Of a stretch of DNA of 64,000 nucleotides, positions 1 through 9,300 are shown in pieces (within the stretch, counting starts at the first letter, position 1; every line of letters starts with the position of its first letter). This DNA comes from Streptomyces platensis (GTDB lineage Bacteria > Actinomycetota > Actinomycetes > Streptomycetales > Streptomycetaceae), in assembly GCF_008704855.1 (NCBI RefSeq), contig NZ_CP023691.1:3162001-3226000 (forward strand), read 5' to 3'. Below the pieces are notes generated by a model, which saw nothing but the letters and a program-made list of their open reading frames with translations, searched no databases and was not told the origin of the DNA. Both the position numbers and the translations under genes were made by a program.

Positions 1-1407
1 CGGGTTGCGGGACTTGAGGATCGCCCAGCCGACCGCCAGGCACACGGCCCAGCCGGCACCGACGTACAGCGACACCCGGCTCTCGGGGTCGATGGCGATC
101 AGTCCGGTCACCAGGAGCAGGAACGCCACCGCGATCCAGCTGCACACCGTGCCGCCGGGCGCCGGGAAGGACGAGGCGGGCAGCCGGCCGGCGACCACCT
201 CACGGCGGTAGCGGATGTGGCTGACGAGGATCATCAGCCAGGTCCAGATACCGGCCGCGGTGGCCACGGAGGTGACGTAGGCGAACGCCTTCTCCGGGAC
301 GACGTAGTTGAGGACCACGCCGATGCCCATGAGGACGACGGAGAGGGTGATGCCGAGGGCCGGGGTCTTGCTGGAGCTCAGCTTGCCGAGGATCTTCGGG
401 GCCTCGGAGTTGGCCGCGAGGTCGCGGAGCATCCGGCCGGTGGAGTACATACCCGAGTTGCAGGACGACAGCGCCGCGGTCAGCACGACGAAGTTGATGA
501 TCGCCGCACCGGCTGGGATACCGATCTTCGCGAAGGCGGCCACGAACGGGCTGACACCCGGCTGGAACTCCGTCCACTTCACGACCATCAGGATCACGCT
601 CAGCGCACCGACGTAGAAGACGATGATGCGCCACGGCAGCGTGTTGATGGCCTTGGGCAGGGTCTTCTCCGGGTTCTCGGACTCACCCGCGGTGACACCG
701 ACCAGCTCGACGGCGAGGTAGGCGAACATGACGCCCTGGAGGGTCATCAGGCTGGAGCCGATGCCGTTGGGGAAGATCCCGTCGTGGGCCCAGATGTTGG
801 AGACCGCGGCGGTGTCGCCGGCCTGGCTGAAGCCGAGGGTGACGACGCCGAGACCGATCACGATCATGCCGATGAGCGCGGTGACCTTGACCATCGAGAA
901 CCAGAACTCGATCTCACCGAAGAGCTTCACCGAGATCAGGTTGGCCACGTACAGCAGGATCAGGAAGACCAGTGCGGTCACCCATTGCGGAATGTCCGGG
1001 AACCAGAAATGGACGTAGATCGCGGCGGCCGTCAGCTCGGCCATGCCGGTGACGACCCACATGAGCCAGTACGTCCAGCCCGTCACGAACCCGAAGAACG
1101 GACCGAGGAACTCACGGGCGTACTCCGAGAAGGACCCCGACACGGGGCGGTACATGAGCAGCTCACCGAGCGCTCGCATGATGAAGAAGACGATCACGCC
1201 GGCGAGGGCGTACATGAGGATGAGACTGGGACCGGCCTTCGCGATGTTCGCGCCCGCGCCCAGGAAGAGGCCGACGCCGATGGCGCCGCCGATGGCGATC
1301 ATCTGGACCTGACGGCTGCCGAGACCGCGCTCGTAACCCTCTTCCGGCGTGTCGCCTGTGGCTCCGCTGCCGTCGCCGAGATTGGTGCCGACCTGCTTTG
1401 AGGTCAT
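1..1407 (-). CDS. APC-family amino acid permease (3' end cut by window)
   Basis: Cytoplasmic-membrane amino acid/proton symporter of the APC superfamily (CycA/AnsP/GABA-permease group). Reading leftwards from the ATG at 1407, the protein opens with a short polar leader and then the family hallmark RQVQMIAIGGAIGVGLFLGA (first membrane helix), followed by YRPVSGSFSEYA and about ten further hydrophobic segments. At least 469 residues are visible and the family is about 470-500, so only a few residues are missing beyond base 1. A GGAAAGG ribosome site lies about 10 bases before the ATG. It diverges from the gltD-like gene across a 544-base spacer. Substrate cannot be told from sequence; GABA, asparagine or D-Ala/Gly/Ser are all possible. 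Confidence 0.88.
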   Translation of the reverse strand, partial: MTSKQVGTNLGDGSGATGDTPEEGYERGLGSRQVQMIAIGGAIGVGLFLGAGANIAKAGPSLILMYALAGVIVFFIMRALGELLMYRPVSGSFSEYAREFLGPFFGFVTGWTYWLMWVVTGMAELTAAAIYVHFWFPDIPQWVTALVFLILLYVANLISVKLFGEIEFWFSMVKVTALIGMIVIGLGVVTLGFSQAGDTAAVSNIWAHDGIFPNGIGSSLMTLQGVMFAYLAVELVGVTAGESENPEKTLPKAINTLPWRIIVFYVGALSVILMVVKWTEFQPGVSPFVAAFAKIGIPAGAAIINFVVLTAALSSCNSGMYSTGRMLRDLAANSEAPKILGKLSSSKTPALGITLSVVLMGIGVVLNYVVPEKAFAYVTSVATAAGIWTWLMILVSHIRYRREVVAGRLPASSFPAPGGTVCSWIAVAFLLLVTGLIAIDPESRVSLYVGAGWAVCLAVGWAILKSRNP

Positions 1408-1951
1408 GTGTGGTGCGCCTTTCCGCTCCATGCCGACCCGCGCCTAGCTTGGCGACGGATCGGGTCTCGATCCCCCCGGATGCTGATGGAGTTGCATGCC
1501 GGCGGTGGCCGGCTCAAGCGCCCCCTACGCGGACATGGGTGACGTCCGTCAGGCGGTCGAGAAGATGTACCACGGGCGAATTCCAGCCAGCGTGATCCAG
1601 ATCACGGATCGAATCGACCAAAATCCTCTGAACAGGGCAAATTACTGGCCGCTGTGACCTAATCGATACCCGGCCCAGGCAACCCGCAGGGGCAGTGCCC
1701 ACTCATTGCCGACGCCTCGTGGCCGTCCGTACACGCCCTTTGCCCGATATCGCCGCGTAACAGGTCGGCCATCGCGACCCGCAAGCACCACCCACAGCCG
1801 TCGATCGGACACCCAGGGCGTCTGCCCGGTGGCGAGATCTGGCGCATGATCGGCCCGGTGATCGCCGCCATCGGCCCGGCAAATCCCTACAAACCAGGCG
1901 TAGGCTGGCAGAACGCCTTATTGCACCGTGAGTGAGCGACGGAGGCGGTGC
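1408..1951. other. Divergent intergenic region between permease and gltD-like gene
   Basis: No convincing gene. The stretch should hold the two divergent promoters. It is somewhat richer in A+T around 1590-1670 than the flanking genes, and this part carries the CRP-like palindrome annotated separately. I did not find a strong -35/-10 pair. Confidence 0.6.
1592..1605. promoter_or_regulatory. CRP/FNR-like palindrome
   Basis: GTGATCCAGATCAC is a perfect inverted repeat of GTGATC around CA. It fits the GTGA-N6-TCAC core bound by CRP/FNR-family regulators. It lies about 185 bases before the permease start and about 350 bases before the gltD-like start, so permease control is the likelier role. 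Binding is inference. Confidence 0.4.
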
Positions 1952-3451
1952 ATGACCGACCCACACGGCTTCCTCAAGGCCCCCCGCCGGCCCGTGCCGG
2001 CGCGCCCCGTCGAGGAGCGGCTGAACGACTGGCACGAGGTCTACGCGGGCCAGGCGCTGCTGCCTCTGGTGGCCGAGCAGGCGGGGCGCTGCATGGACTG
2101 CGGCATACCGTTCTGCCACAGCGGCTGCCCGCTGGGGAACCTCATCCCGGAGTGGAACGCGTACGCGACGCGGGGCAACTGGCGGGCGGCGTCCGAGCGG
2201 CTGCATGCCACGAACAACTTCCCCGAGTTCACCGGGCGGCTGTGCCCGGCGCCGTGCGAGGACGCCTGTGTCCTGGCCATCAACGCCGACCCGGTGACGA
2301 TCAAGAACGTCGAGCAGGCCATCGCCGACCGGAGCTGGGAAGAGGGGTTCACGGCCCCGCACCCGCCGCAGCGGCTCAGCGGGAAGAGCGTCGGGGTCAT
2401 CGGCTCCGGGCCCGCGGGGCTCGCCGCGGCGCAGCAGCTGACCCGTATCGGGCACACCGTCGCCGTCTACGAGCGCGCCGACCGCATCGGCGGACTGCTG
2501 CGCTACGGCATCCCCGCCTTCAAGCTGGAGAAGCGGTATCTGGACCGCCGGATCGCACAGATGCGGGCCGAGGGCACCAAGTTCCGTACGGGGATGGACA
2601 TCGGCGGCGCGGTCGACGTGATCGAGCTGAGCAGGCGGCACGACGCGCTCGTGGTGGCCGTCGGGGCCATGGAGCGGCGCGAGCTTCCCGTCCCCGGGCG
2701 TGAACTGTGCGGCATCCACCAGGCCATGGAGTATCTGACCCTCGCCAACCGGGTCGGCGAGGGCGACCTCGCCACGACGCCGGTCACCGCCGAGGGCAGG
2801 CATGTGGTGATCGTCGGGGGCGGCGACACCGGCTCGGACTGTCTGGGCACCGCACTGCGGCAGGGCGCGGCCTCCGTGGTGCAGCTGGACATCAACCCGG
2901 AGCCGGGCGACGCCCGGACGGACACCGAGCCCTGGCCCGTCTACCCGAAGGTCTACCGGATCTCCCACGCCCATGAAGAGGCCCGCGGCCGGGCGGGCAC
3001 GGATCCGCGGTTCTTCTCCTCCGCCACCCTCCGGTTCGCGGCGGACACGGCCGGCCGGGTGCGCGCGCTGCATCTGACGGAGGTGGAACCGGTGGCCAGA
3101 GCGCCGCGGCCGGACACCGAGCGGGTGATCCCGGCGGAGCTGGTGCTGATCGCCCTCGGTTTCTCCGGTCCGGAACGGGGCACCGGGCTGATGACGCAGC
3201 TGGGGCTCACGCTGGACGCCCGGGGGAACTTCGCCCGGGACGCCGGCTTCGCGGCCGTGCGGGGCGAGCGGCCGGCCGGGGCCGGGACGGACGGGGTCTT
3301 CGTCGCGGGCGACGCGGGGCGGGGGCAGTCCCTGGTGGTGTGGGCCATCGCGGAGGGCCGGGCCGCCGCGGCGGCCACGGACCGCTATCTCACCGGCGCC
3401 ACCGCGCTGCCGGCCCCCATCGCCGCGACGGACCGGCCGCTGGTGGCGTGA
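1952..3451 (+). CDS. Glutamate synthase small-subunit-like FAD/NAD(P) oxidoreductase (GltD paralogue)
   Basis: 499 aa, the usual GltD length. In order: an N-terminal Fe-S region (GRCMDCGIPFC about residue 50, then the Cys cluster CPAPCEDAC about residue 100), an FAD-binding Rossmann motif (GVIGSGPAGLAAA about 150) and an NADPH motif (VVIVGGGDTGSDCLG about 290). In glutamate synthase the beta subunit takes electrons from NADPH and passes them to the GltB large subunit. Here no gltB lies alongside on either side, so it may serve an unlinked GltB or another acceptor. The ATG at 1952 is chosen because GGAGG sits 6-7 bases before it; an in-frame GTG at 1928 lacks this. Confidence 0.85.
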   Translation: MTDPHGFLKAPRRPVPARPVEERLNDWHEVYAGQALLPLVAEQAGRCMDCGIPFCHSGCPLGNLIPEWNAYATRGNWRAASERLHATNNFPEFTGRLCPAPCEDACVLAINADPVTIKNVEQAIADRSWEEGFTAPHPPQRLSGKSVGVIGSGPAGLAAAQQLTRIGHTVAVYERADRIGGLLRYGIPAFKLEKRYLDRRIAQMRAEGTKFRTGMDIGGAVDVIELSRRHDALVVAVGAMERRELPVPGRELCGIHQAMEYLTLANRVGEGDLATTPVTAEGRHVVIVGGGDTGSDCLGTALRQGAASVVQLDINPEPGDARTDTEPWPVYPKVYRISHAHEEARGRAGTDPRFFSSATLRFAADTAGRVRALHLTEVEPVARAPRPDTERVIPAELVLIALGFSGPERGTGLMTQLGLTLDARGNFARDAGFAAVRGERPAGAGTDGVFVAGDAGRGQSLVVWAIAEGRAAAAATDRYLTGATALPAPIAATDRPLVA

Positions 3452-3764
3452 CGCCGCGGGGTGCGGGGCGCCGGTCCGTACGGCTCACCCGGGCGCGTGG
3501 GCCTCGCTCGGGTGGTGGCGGGTTGTGCGCGGTGGGGTGCGCTGGGCGCCGGAGGGGACGGCAGGGGCGCGCAGGGCAGGCGCGGGTGAGGGGCGGGCTT
3601 CTGGAGCCCTCGTATGCACCTTTGCTACTGGGCGCAACGCCCAGGCGACGACTTGACTTTGGTCATGGCGATTCAGTCCCGCTTGTTGGGTATTGACTGT
3701 CCTGTCCCGTTCTCTCTGGATATGCCAACGTGAATCGTTGGCGGCATGTGCTTGGAGGCGCACC
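3452..3764 (+). promoter_or_regulatory. Leader/promoter region of the TPR regulator gene
   Basis: No gene. A possible promoter is TTGACT at 3693-3698 with TGGATA at 3717-3722 (18-base spacer). Between it and the start codon is a perfect inverted repeat, GCCAACG-TGAAT-CGTTGGC, at 3724-3742, about 22 bases before the ATG. It could be an autoregulatory operator or a hairpin in the leader next to the GGAGG ribosome site. Both readings are inference. Confidence 0.4.
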
Positions 3765-5159
3765 ATGGCCGCCCGACCACTCGTCGCGCGTCAGACCAAC
3801 CAGCGGCTGCGGTCGCTCATCCAGGAAGCCTCACTGTCCAACTCCGCCCTGGCCCGGCAGGTGAACGTCCTGGGAGAGGCACAGGGCCTGGATCTGCGGT
3901 ACGACAAGACCTCCGTGAGCCGGTGGCTGAGCGGTCAGCGGCCACGCGGCCGGGTGCCCGCCATCATCGCCGAGGCGCTGAGCGGCAAACTCGGCCGCAC
4001 GGTCTCGACGGAAGAAATCGGCATGGCCAACGGCAACAGCGTGACCTGCGGGGTCGGCCTCCACTTCGCGGCCACGGTGGAGGACGCGCTGGAACAGGTC
4101 CGTGAACTATGGCATATGGACGCCGAGTCCAGGGGGCTTTTGTCGCGTTCTGCGATGACCGCCTCGGCGCTGGTCGAGCCCAGCAGGGACTGGCTGATCA
4201 GCTCCCCGGACCTCCAGGTGGCCCGCAACGGGCGGCTGGGGCCGCGGGTGGGGACGAGCGATGTGGAGCTGGTCCGGTCGACCACCCGGGCGCTGGCCGA
4301 ACTCGATCACCGGGTCGGCAGCGGATATGTGCGACCGGTCATCGTCACCTGCCTCAGCAGTGTGCTGTCCGGTCTGATGGACGGGAGTTACGGCGAGGCC
4401 ACCGGGCGGCAACTGTTCGCCGCGGCGGCCCGGCTGACGGAACTCGCCGGGTACACGGCGCTGGATGTCGGGCAGCCGGGGCTGGCGCAGCGGTACTACA
4501 TCCAGGCGCTGCGGCTCGCACAGGCCGCGGACGACCGGTGCTACGGCGGCTATGTGCTGGCGGCCGGGCTGAGTCATCTCGCCGTCGGCGCCGGCTGCTC
4601 CCGGGAGGCGGTGCAGCTCGCCCGCGCCGCGCAGGAAGGCACCCGGGGTCAGGCCCCGCCGGCCGCGCAGGCCATGTTCTACGCGACCGAGGCGCGCGGC
4701 TACGCCATGCTCGGGGACGCGCGGATGTGCAAAATACTGGCGGACAAGGCGACCGAGGCGATGGCGCAGGTCGTTCCGGGGGACGGTCCCGAGTGGATCG
4801 GGCACTTCGACCGCGCCTATCTGGCCGACGAGTTGGCCCACTGCTACCGGGATCTCAAGCAGCCGCGGCCGGCCGCCCGGCGGGCCGAGGAGGCCCTCGC
4901 CCGGCATCCGCGGACCCGGGTACGGCGCCGGGCCATCGATCTGCTGCTGCTGGCCACCGTCTTAGCGCAGGCCGGTGATGTCGAGGAGGCGTGCCAGGCC
5001 GCCGCGCAGGCGGTGGCGCTGCTCAGCCGGCTGAAGTCGGCGCTGGGGGAACGGTACTTGCTGCACTTCATGGATGAACTGCGGCCGTTCGGCGACATGA
5101 CGCCGGTGTGCGAATTCGACGCCCTGGTACAGGAGAGCGGTGTGCGGGTGCCCAGGTGA
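3765..5159 (+). CDS. HTH/TPR transcriptional regulator (NsdA-like), contains a TTA codon
   Basis: 464 aa. The N-terminal 100 residues hold a helix-turn-helix-like region (NSALARQVN then DLRYDKTSVSRWLSGQRPRG), and the remainder is alpha-helical with TPR-like repeats (for example QPGLAQRYYIQALRLA). This arrangement is widespread in Streptomyces and includes NsdA, a negative regulator of sporulation and antibiotic formation; I recall the family's shared opening MAARPLVARQ. Start chosen at the ATG with GGAGG 6 bases upstream. Codon 400 is TTA (4962-4964), a leucine codon that in Streptomyces is read only by the bldA tRNA, so translation is probably developmentally gated. Possible target: the neighbouring PKS locus, but this is inference. 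Confidence 0.75.
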   Translation: MAARPLVARQTNQRLRSLIQEASLSNSALARQVNVLGEAQGLDLRYDKTSVSRWLSGQRPRGRVPAIIAEALSGKLGRTVSTEEIGMANGNSVTCGVGLHFAATVEDALEQVRELWHMDAESRGLLSRSAMTASALVEPSRDWLISSPDLQVARNGRLGPRVGTSDVELVRSTTRALAELDHRVGSGYVRPVIVTCLSSVLSGLMDGSYGEATGRQLFAAAARLTELAGYTALDVGQPGLAQRYYIQALRLAQAADDRCYGGYVLAAGLSHLAVGAGCSREAVQLARAAQEGTRGQAPPAAQAMFYATEARGYAMLGDARMCKILADKATEAMAQVVPGDGPEWIGHFDRAYLADELAHCYRDLKQPRPAARRAEEALARHPRTRVRRRAIDLLLLATVLAQAGDVEEACQAAAQAVALLSRLKSALGERYLLHFMDELRPFGDMTPVCEFDALVQESGVRVPR

Positions 5160-5349
5160 CGGACGCCCGCCCGGCGCCGGGCCGCCCGTAAGGAGGCACC
5201 GACGGCCGGCGGGCCCGAACCGTCCCGCGGGGAGGGGATGCGGAGCCGGAACCCGCCTGACCGCCGGCGGCAGGGAGCCACCCGCGAGGGGTGGGGTGGC
5301 GGAGGGGTACCGGTCGCCGGTGGCGATCCGGCCCGCCCCGCCGGGGGCG

Positions 5350-5874
5350 TTACGGCGCCACGCCGTGCCGTACGCCGATGGCCAGCGGCACCGCGGCCCA
5401 CACGGTGCAGCTGTGGTCCGCCTCGACCCTGCGGCCCCATTGCGCGGAGGACTTGGCGACCAGTTCCAGTCCCCGGCCGTGTTCCTGGCTCGGCCCCGGG
5501 CGGCGCATACGCGGCACCGAGGGCGTTCCCCCGCGGTCGTGAACCTCGATGCGCAGGTGGTCCTCCGACTTCCCTATCCGGCAGGTGACGTGGGGGCCGG
5601 CGGAATACTGGATGGCATTGGTGAACAGTTCCGAGAGAACCAGCAGCACCAGATAGCGGGTGTCCTCGTCGTGTATCTGCTGTCCGTCGAGCCAGGAGCG
5701 CACCAGGCTCCGGCAGACCGGTACGGCCCGTTTCAGCGCCGGCATACGCAGCACCACGCGCTGCGCGGAGCCCCAGCAGTCGGCGGGGACCAGAGAGTTT
5801 CTCTCCTCGGGCCAGCCGGCGATATGCCGGGCGGTCACCATGACTTCGGCCGAATGCATTGTGGTGGGTAACAT
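5350..5874 (-). CDS. GHKL-fold ATP-binding protein (RsbW/anti-sigma-like kinase)
   Basis: 174 aa with the HATPase_c_2 layout: an N-box (ELFTNAIQYS), G1 box (DRGGTPSV) and G2 box (GRGLELV). The family includes anti-sigma factor serine kinases; Streptomyces carries dozens of such short orphan copies, and most have unknown partners. No sigma factor or anti-sigma antagonist lies next to it. It is transcribed leftwards, away from the PKS end. The in-frame ATG at 5859 could be an alternative start. Confidence 0.8.
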   Translation of the reverse strand: MLPTTMHSAEVMVTARHIAGWPEERNSLVPADCWGSAQRVVLRMPALKRAVPVCRSLVRSWLDGQQIHDEDTRYLVLLVLSELFTNAIQYSAGPHVTCRIGKSEDHLRIEVHDRGGTPSVPRMRRPGPSQEHGRGLELVAKSSAQWGRRVEADHSCTVWAAVPLAIGVRHGVAP

Positions 5875-6301
5875 GACTACCCCTTTCGTACCTGCCTCAT
5901 GGACTCCGATGCCGCTTTCGCCTCATGAGCACGCCGGCGCCATCGCTGGGTCCGTCCTGGCGGCCTTGGGAGTTCGGCGCGCCTCCGGTGTGTGCACCGG
6001 ACCGCTTCCGCCCTCTTTCCCGTATTTATTCAAGCAGCGTGAGCGGCCGTCCGGGAAGGCGTATGATGCGGCATTGGTAGCGGCCGGGGATATCGCCGAC
6101 GCGAAATACTATCACCATAAGAAAACCGTTGCGCATTATTCGGCAATGCCATTGATGAAAAGCCGTCGGGCGGGCGCCGGAAAGGAATGCGCGGCAAGAA
6201 TGCGGAAGAAATGCTACCGCTTCCACGGCGCCGTGAACAGACGGACGCCCGGCGGGCTTCGGCTGCCCGCCGGGCGTACTGTGCCCCCGATGACCGGGGA
6301 A
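5875..6301. other. AT-richer spacer between the GHKL gene and the PKS 3' end
   Basis: No gene that I can support. Composition drops well below the surroundings, especially 6010-6210. It should hold the promoter of the GHKL gene on its left and the PKS terminator on its right. Short open frames here lack ribosome sites and normal codon bias. Confidence 0.55.
6245..6277 (-). terminator. Hairpin terminator of the PKS operon
   Basis: Perfect 13-base inverted repeat, ACGCCCGGCGGGC with its complement, loop of 7 bases. It starts 25 bases past the PKS stop codon. There is no T-run, which is usual for Streptomyces terminators. Confidence 0.7.
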
Positions 6302-9300
6302 TTACGGTGCCGTCAGTTCCAGGCCCAGCTGCTCGGCGATACCGGCGGTGAGGGCGGCCAGCGTCGGATGCTCCCACACGAAGTTCCGCGGGAGGTTCAG
6401 GTCGAAGGAGCGGTCGATGCGGGCCCGTAGCTCCATGGCCAGCAGCGAGTCGAATCCCAGGGATTTCAGCGGGGTCTGCGGGTCGAGCGAGCTCTTGCCC
6501 AGCCGCAGGATGTCGCGGACATGGCCCGCCAGATGCTCCTCCAGCGCCGCCCTCCGGGCCAGGCCGGGCGGCAGCGCGGTGAGCCGGGCCCGGATGTCCT
6601 CGGTGCCGTCGGGCGCCGGGGCTGCCTGCTCAGCCGGGACGTCGTCGGACAGCCCGCTGAAGAAGGGCAGATGGCGGCCGGCGGGCGGCAGCCAGGTGTC
6701 CGGCGGGCCGGGAAGCACCCCGGTCTGCACCCGCCGGTGCGCCAGCAGCGTCTGGAGCGCCGCCAGGCCCTGGTCGGTGGGGATGGTGCGGTAGCCGCGG
6801 CTGCTGAAGTCGGTGGCGACCCCGATCTCGCCCCACGGGCCCCAGTTGACGGCCAGCGTCGGCATGCCCTGCGCCGAACGCCAGGCCGCGAACCCGTCGA
6901 GCCAGGAGTTCGCCGCGGCGTAGGAGCCCTGGCCGGGGTTGCCCAGCAGCGAGGCCATCGAGGAGAACACCGCGAACCAGTCCAGCGGATGCCCGTCCGT
7001 GGCCTGGTGGAGCTGCCAGGCGCCGGCGACCTTCGGCGTCCAGACCCGCTCCAGCTGGTCCTCGGCGACGTTGGCGATCACCGCGTCGTCCAGCACCATG
7101 GCGCAGTGCACCACGCCGTGCAGCCGGAAGCCGTCGGCCACCGCCGTCGACACCAGCCGCGCGGCGACCTCCGGCTCGGCGATGTCCCCGAGGACCACCG
7201 ACACCTTGGTGGTCTTGCCGATCACCGCGGCGAGGGTCTGCGCGACCTCGGGGGACGGGGCGGAGCGGCCGTTGAGCACGAGGTGGCCGGCGCCGTGGCC
7301 CGCGAGCCATTTCGCCGTGGCCAGCCCCAGCCCGCGCAGCCCGCCGGTGACGATATAAGCGCCGCCCTCCTGTACCGGCATGTCCATATCGGGCAGCACC
7401 GCGGGGGCCTCCCCGCTGTCGGGCACGGTCAGCACCAGCTTGCCGACATGCTCGGCGGCGGCCATCGTGCGGAACGTCGTGGTGGCCTCCGACAGCGGAT
7501 ACTCCGTGCAGTGCAGGGGCTTGAGCCGGCCCTCCTCGAACGCGGCGAGGACCTCCTGCCACACCGTGGCGAAGGTGTCCGGGCGGTTGCGCCGCAGCTC
7601 GATCAGGTCGACGGTGCTCAGGCTGATGTTGTGCCGCAGCGGCAGCATGCCCAGCGGTGCGTCCGCCAGGATGTCGCGGACCCCCAGCTCCACGAAGCGG
7701 CCGAACGGGCGCAGCGTCTCCAGTCCGGTCCGGATGGCCGCTCCGGACAGCGAGTTGAGGACCACGTCCACGCCCTCGCCGTGGGTCGCCTCGCGGGTGC
7801 GTTCGCCGAACTCCAGCGTGCGGGAGTCCATGACGTGGCGGATGCCCATGCCCCGCAGATAGCGGCGCTTGTCCTCGCTGCCGGCCGTGGCCAGCACCTC
7901 GGCGCCCAGCATCCGGGCCACCGCGATGGCCGCCATACCGGTGCCGCCGGTGGCGGAGTGGATCAGCACCCGCTCCCCCGCGGAGAGCCGGGCGACCGAG
8001 CGCAGCGCGTACCAGGCGGTCAGGAAGGCGATCGGCAGCCCGGCCGCGACGGCCGGTTCGATACCGAACGGGACCGGGGCCACCGCGTCGGCGGGCACGG
8101 TCAGGAACGACCCGAACGCGCCGCCGCTGAGATCGACCGCGATCACCTCGTCGCCGACCTGCGGGCGGTCCACCCCGTCGCCGACCGCGGTCACCACGCC
8201 CGCGCATTCGAAGCCGATGCGGTAGCGGACGTCCGTCTCGCCGGGGAGCAGGCCCATGGCCGTGAGCACATCGCGGAAGTTCAGGCCGGCGGCGGTGACC
8301 CGCACCTCGACCTCGCCGGGCCGGGGCGCGCGCCGTTCGGTGACGGCGTACTCCAGGCTCGACAGATCGCCCAGCCGGCCGGCCCGCAGCCGGAATCCGT
8401 CCACCCCGTAGCGCACGGTGCACGCGGTGGCCGCCTCCTCCTGGCCGCCGCCGGTCCCGGCGTGCTCCAGACGGGCCACGTACCGGCCGTCGGCGCGCAG
8501 CGCGACCTCGTCGTCGTCCGCGTCCGCCAGCAGTTCCAGGGACACCTCCTCGGGATCGGCGTCGTGCGGATCGGCGTCCACCAGCACCGGCCGGAGCTCG
8601 GGGTGTTCCAGGGCGCCGACCCGCAGCAGTCCGCGCAGGGCGCTCTGGCCGAGGTCGACCTCGTCGCCCGGCACCACGCCGCGGGCGCCGCGCGTGACGA
8701 CGTACAGCCGGGGCGTGTCCGTGGTGGCGGTGAGGGCCTGGAGGGCGCCGAGCAGCCGGCGGGTGCGCCGCAGGGACTGCTCGGTGGGCTCCTGGCCGTC
8801 CGCCGGGCCGCACACCAGCACCACGCCGCGCGGGGTTTCGAGGGTGGCGGCCAGCCGCCCGGTGAGGGCGTCCCGGAAGGTGTCGAGGGAGGTGTCGTCC
8901 AGCGCCCGGTCCCAGACGACCGTACGGGCGCAGCGGGTGCGCAGCGCGGCGGCCAGCGCCTGCGCCGAGCCGTCCGCCTCGCCCACGACGACCCAACTGC
9001 CCGGCGCGTGACCGCCGTCGGGGGCCGCACGGGGGGTGGCGCGCCAGCCGATCTCCAGCAGCCAGTCGTCGACCGCCGGGGTGCCGCGGGCGGCCGCGCG
9101 CCGTGCGAAGCGCAGTCCGTTGACGACGAGCACCACGGCGCCGCTGTCGTCCAGGAGGCGCACATTCGCCACGATGGCCTCCGGCGTGATCTCGCTGACG
9201 TGCGCGTGGCAGTACACGGCGGTCGCGGGATCACCGATCAGCCGCAGCGCCTGCATGCCCACCGGCAGCACCAGCGTCTGGTCCTCCTCGTTGATCAGGG

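Noticed and set aside
5875..6301. Small minus-strand frame of 66 aa (6026-6226) next to the PKS terminator
   Set aside because: No ribosome site, poor codon bias and no similarity; AT-rich spacer.
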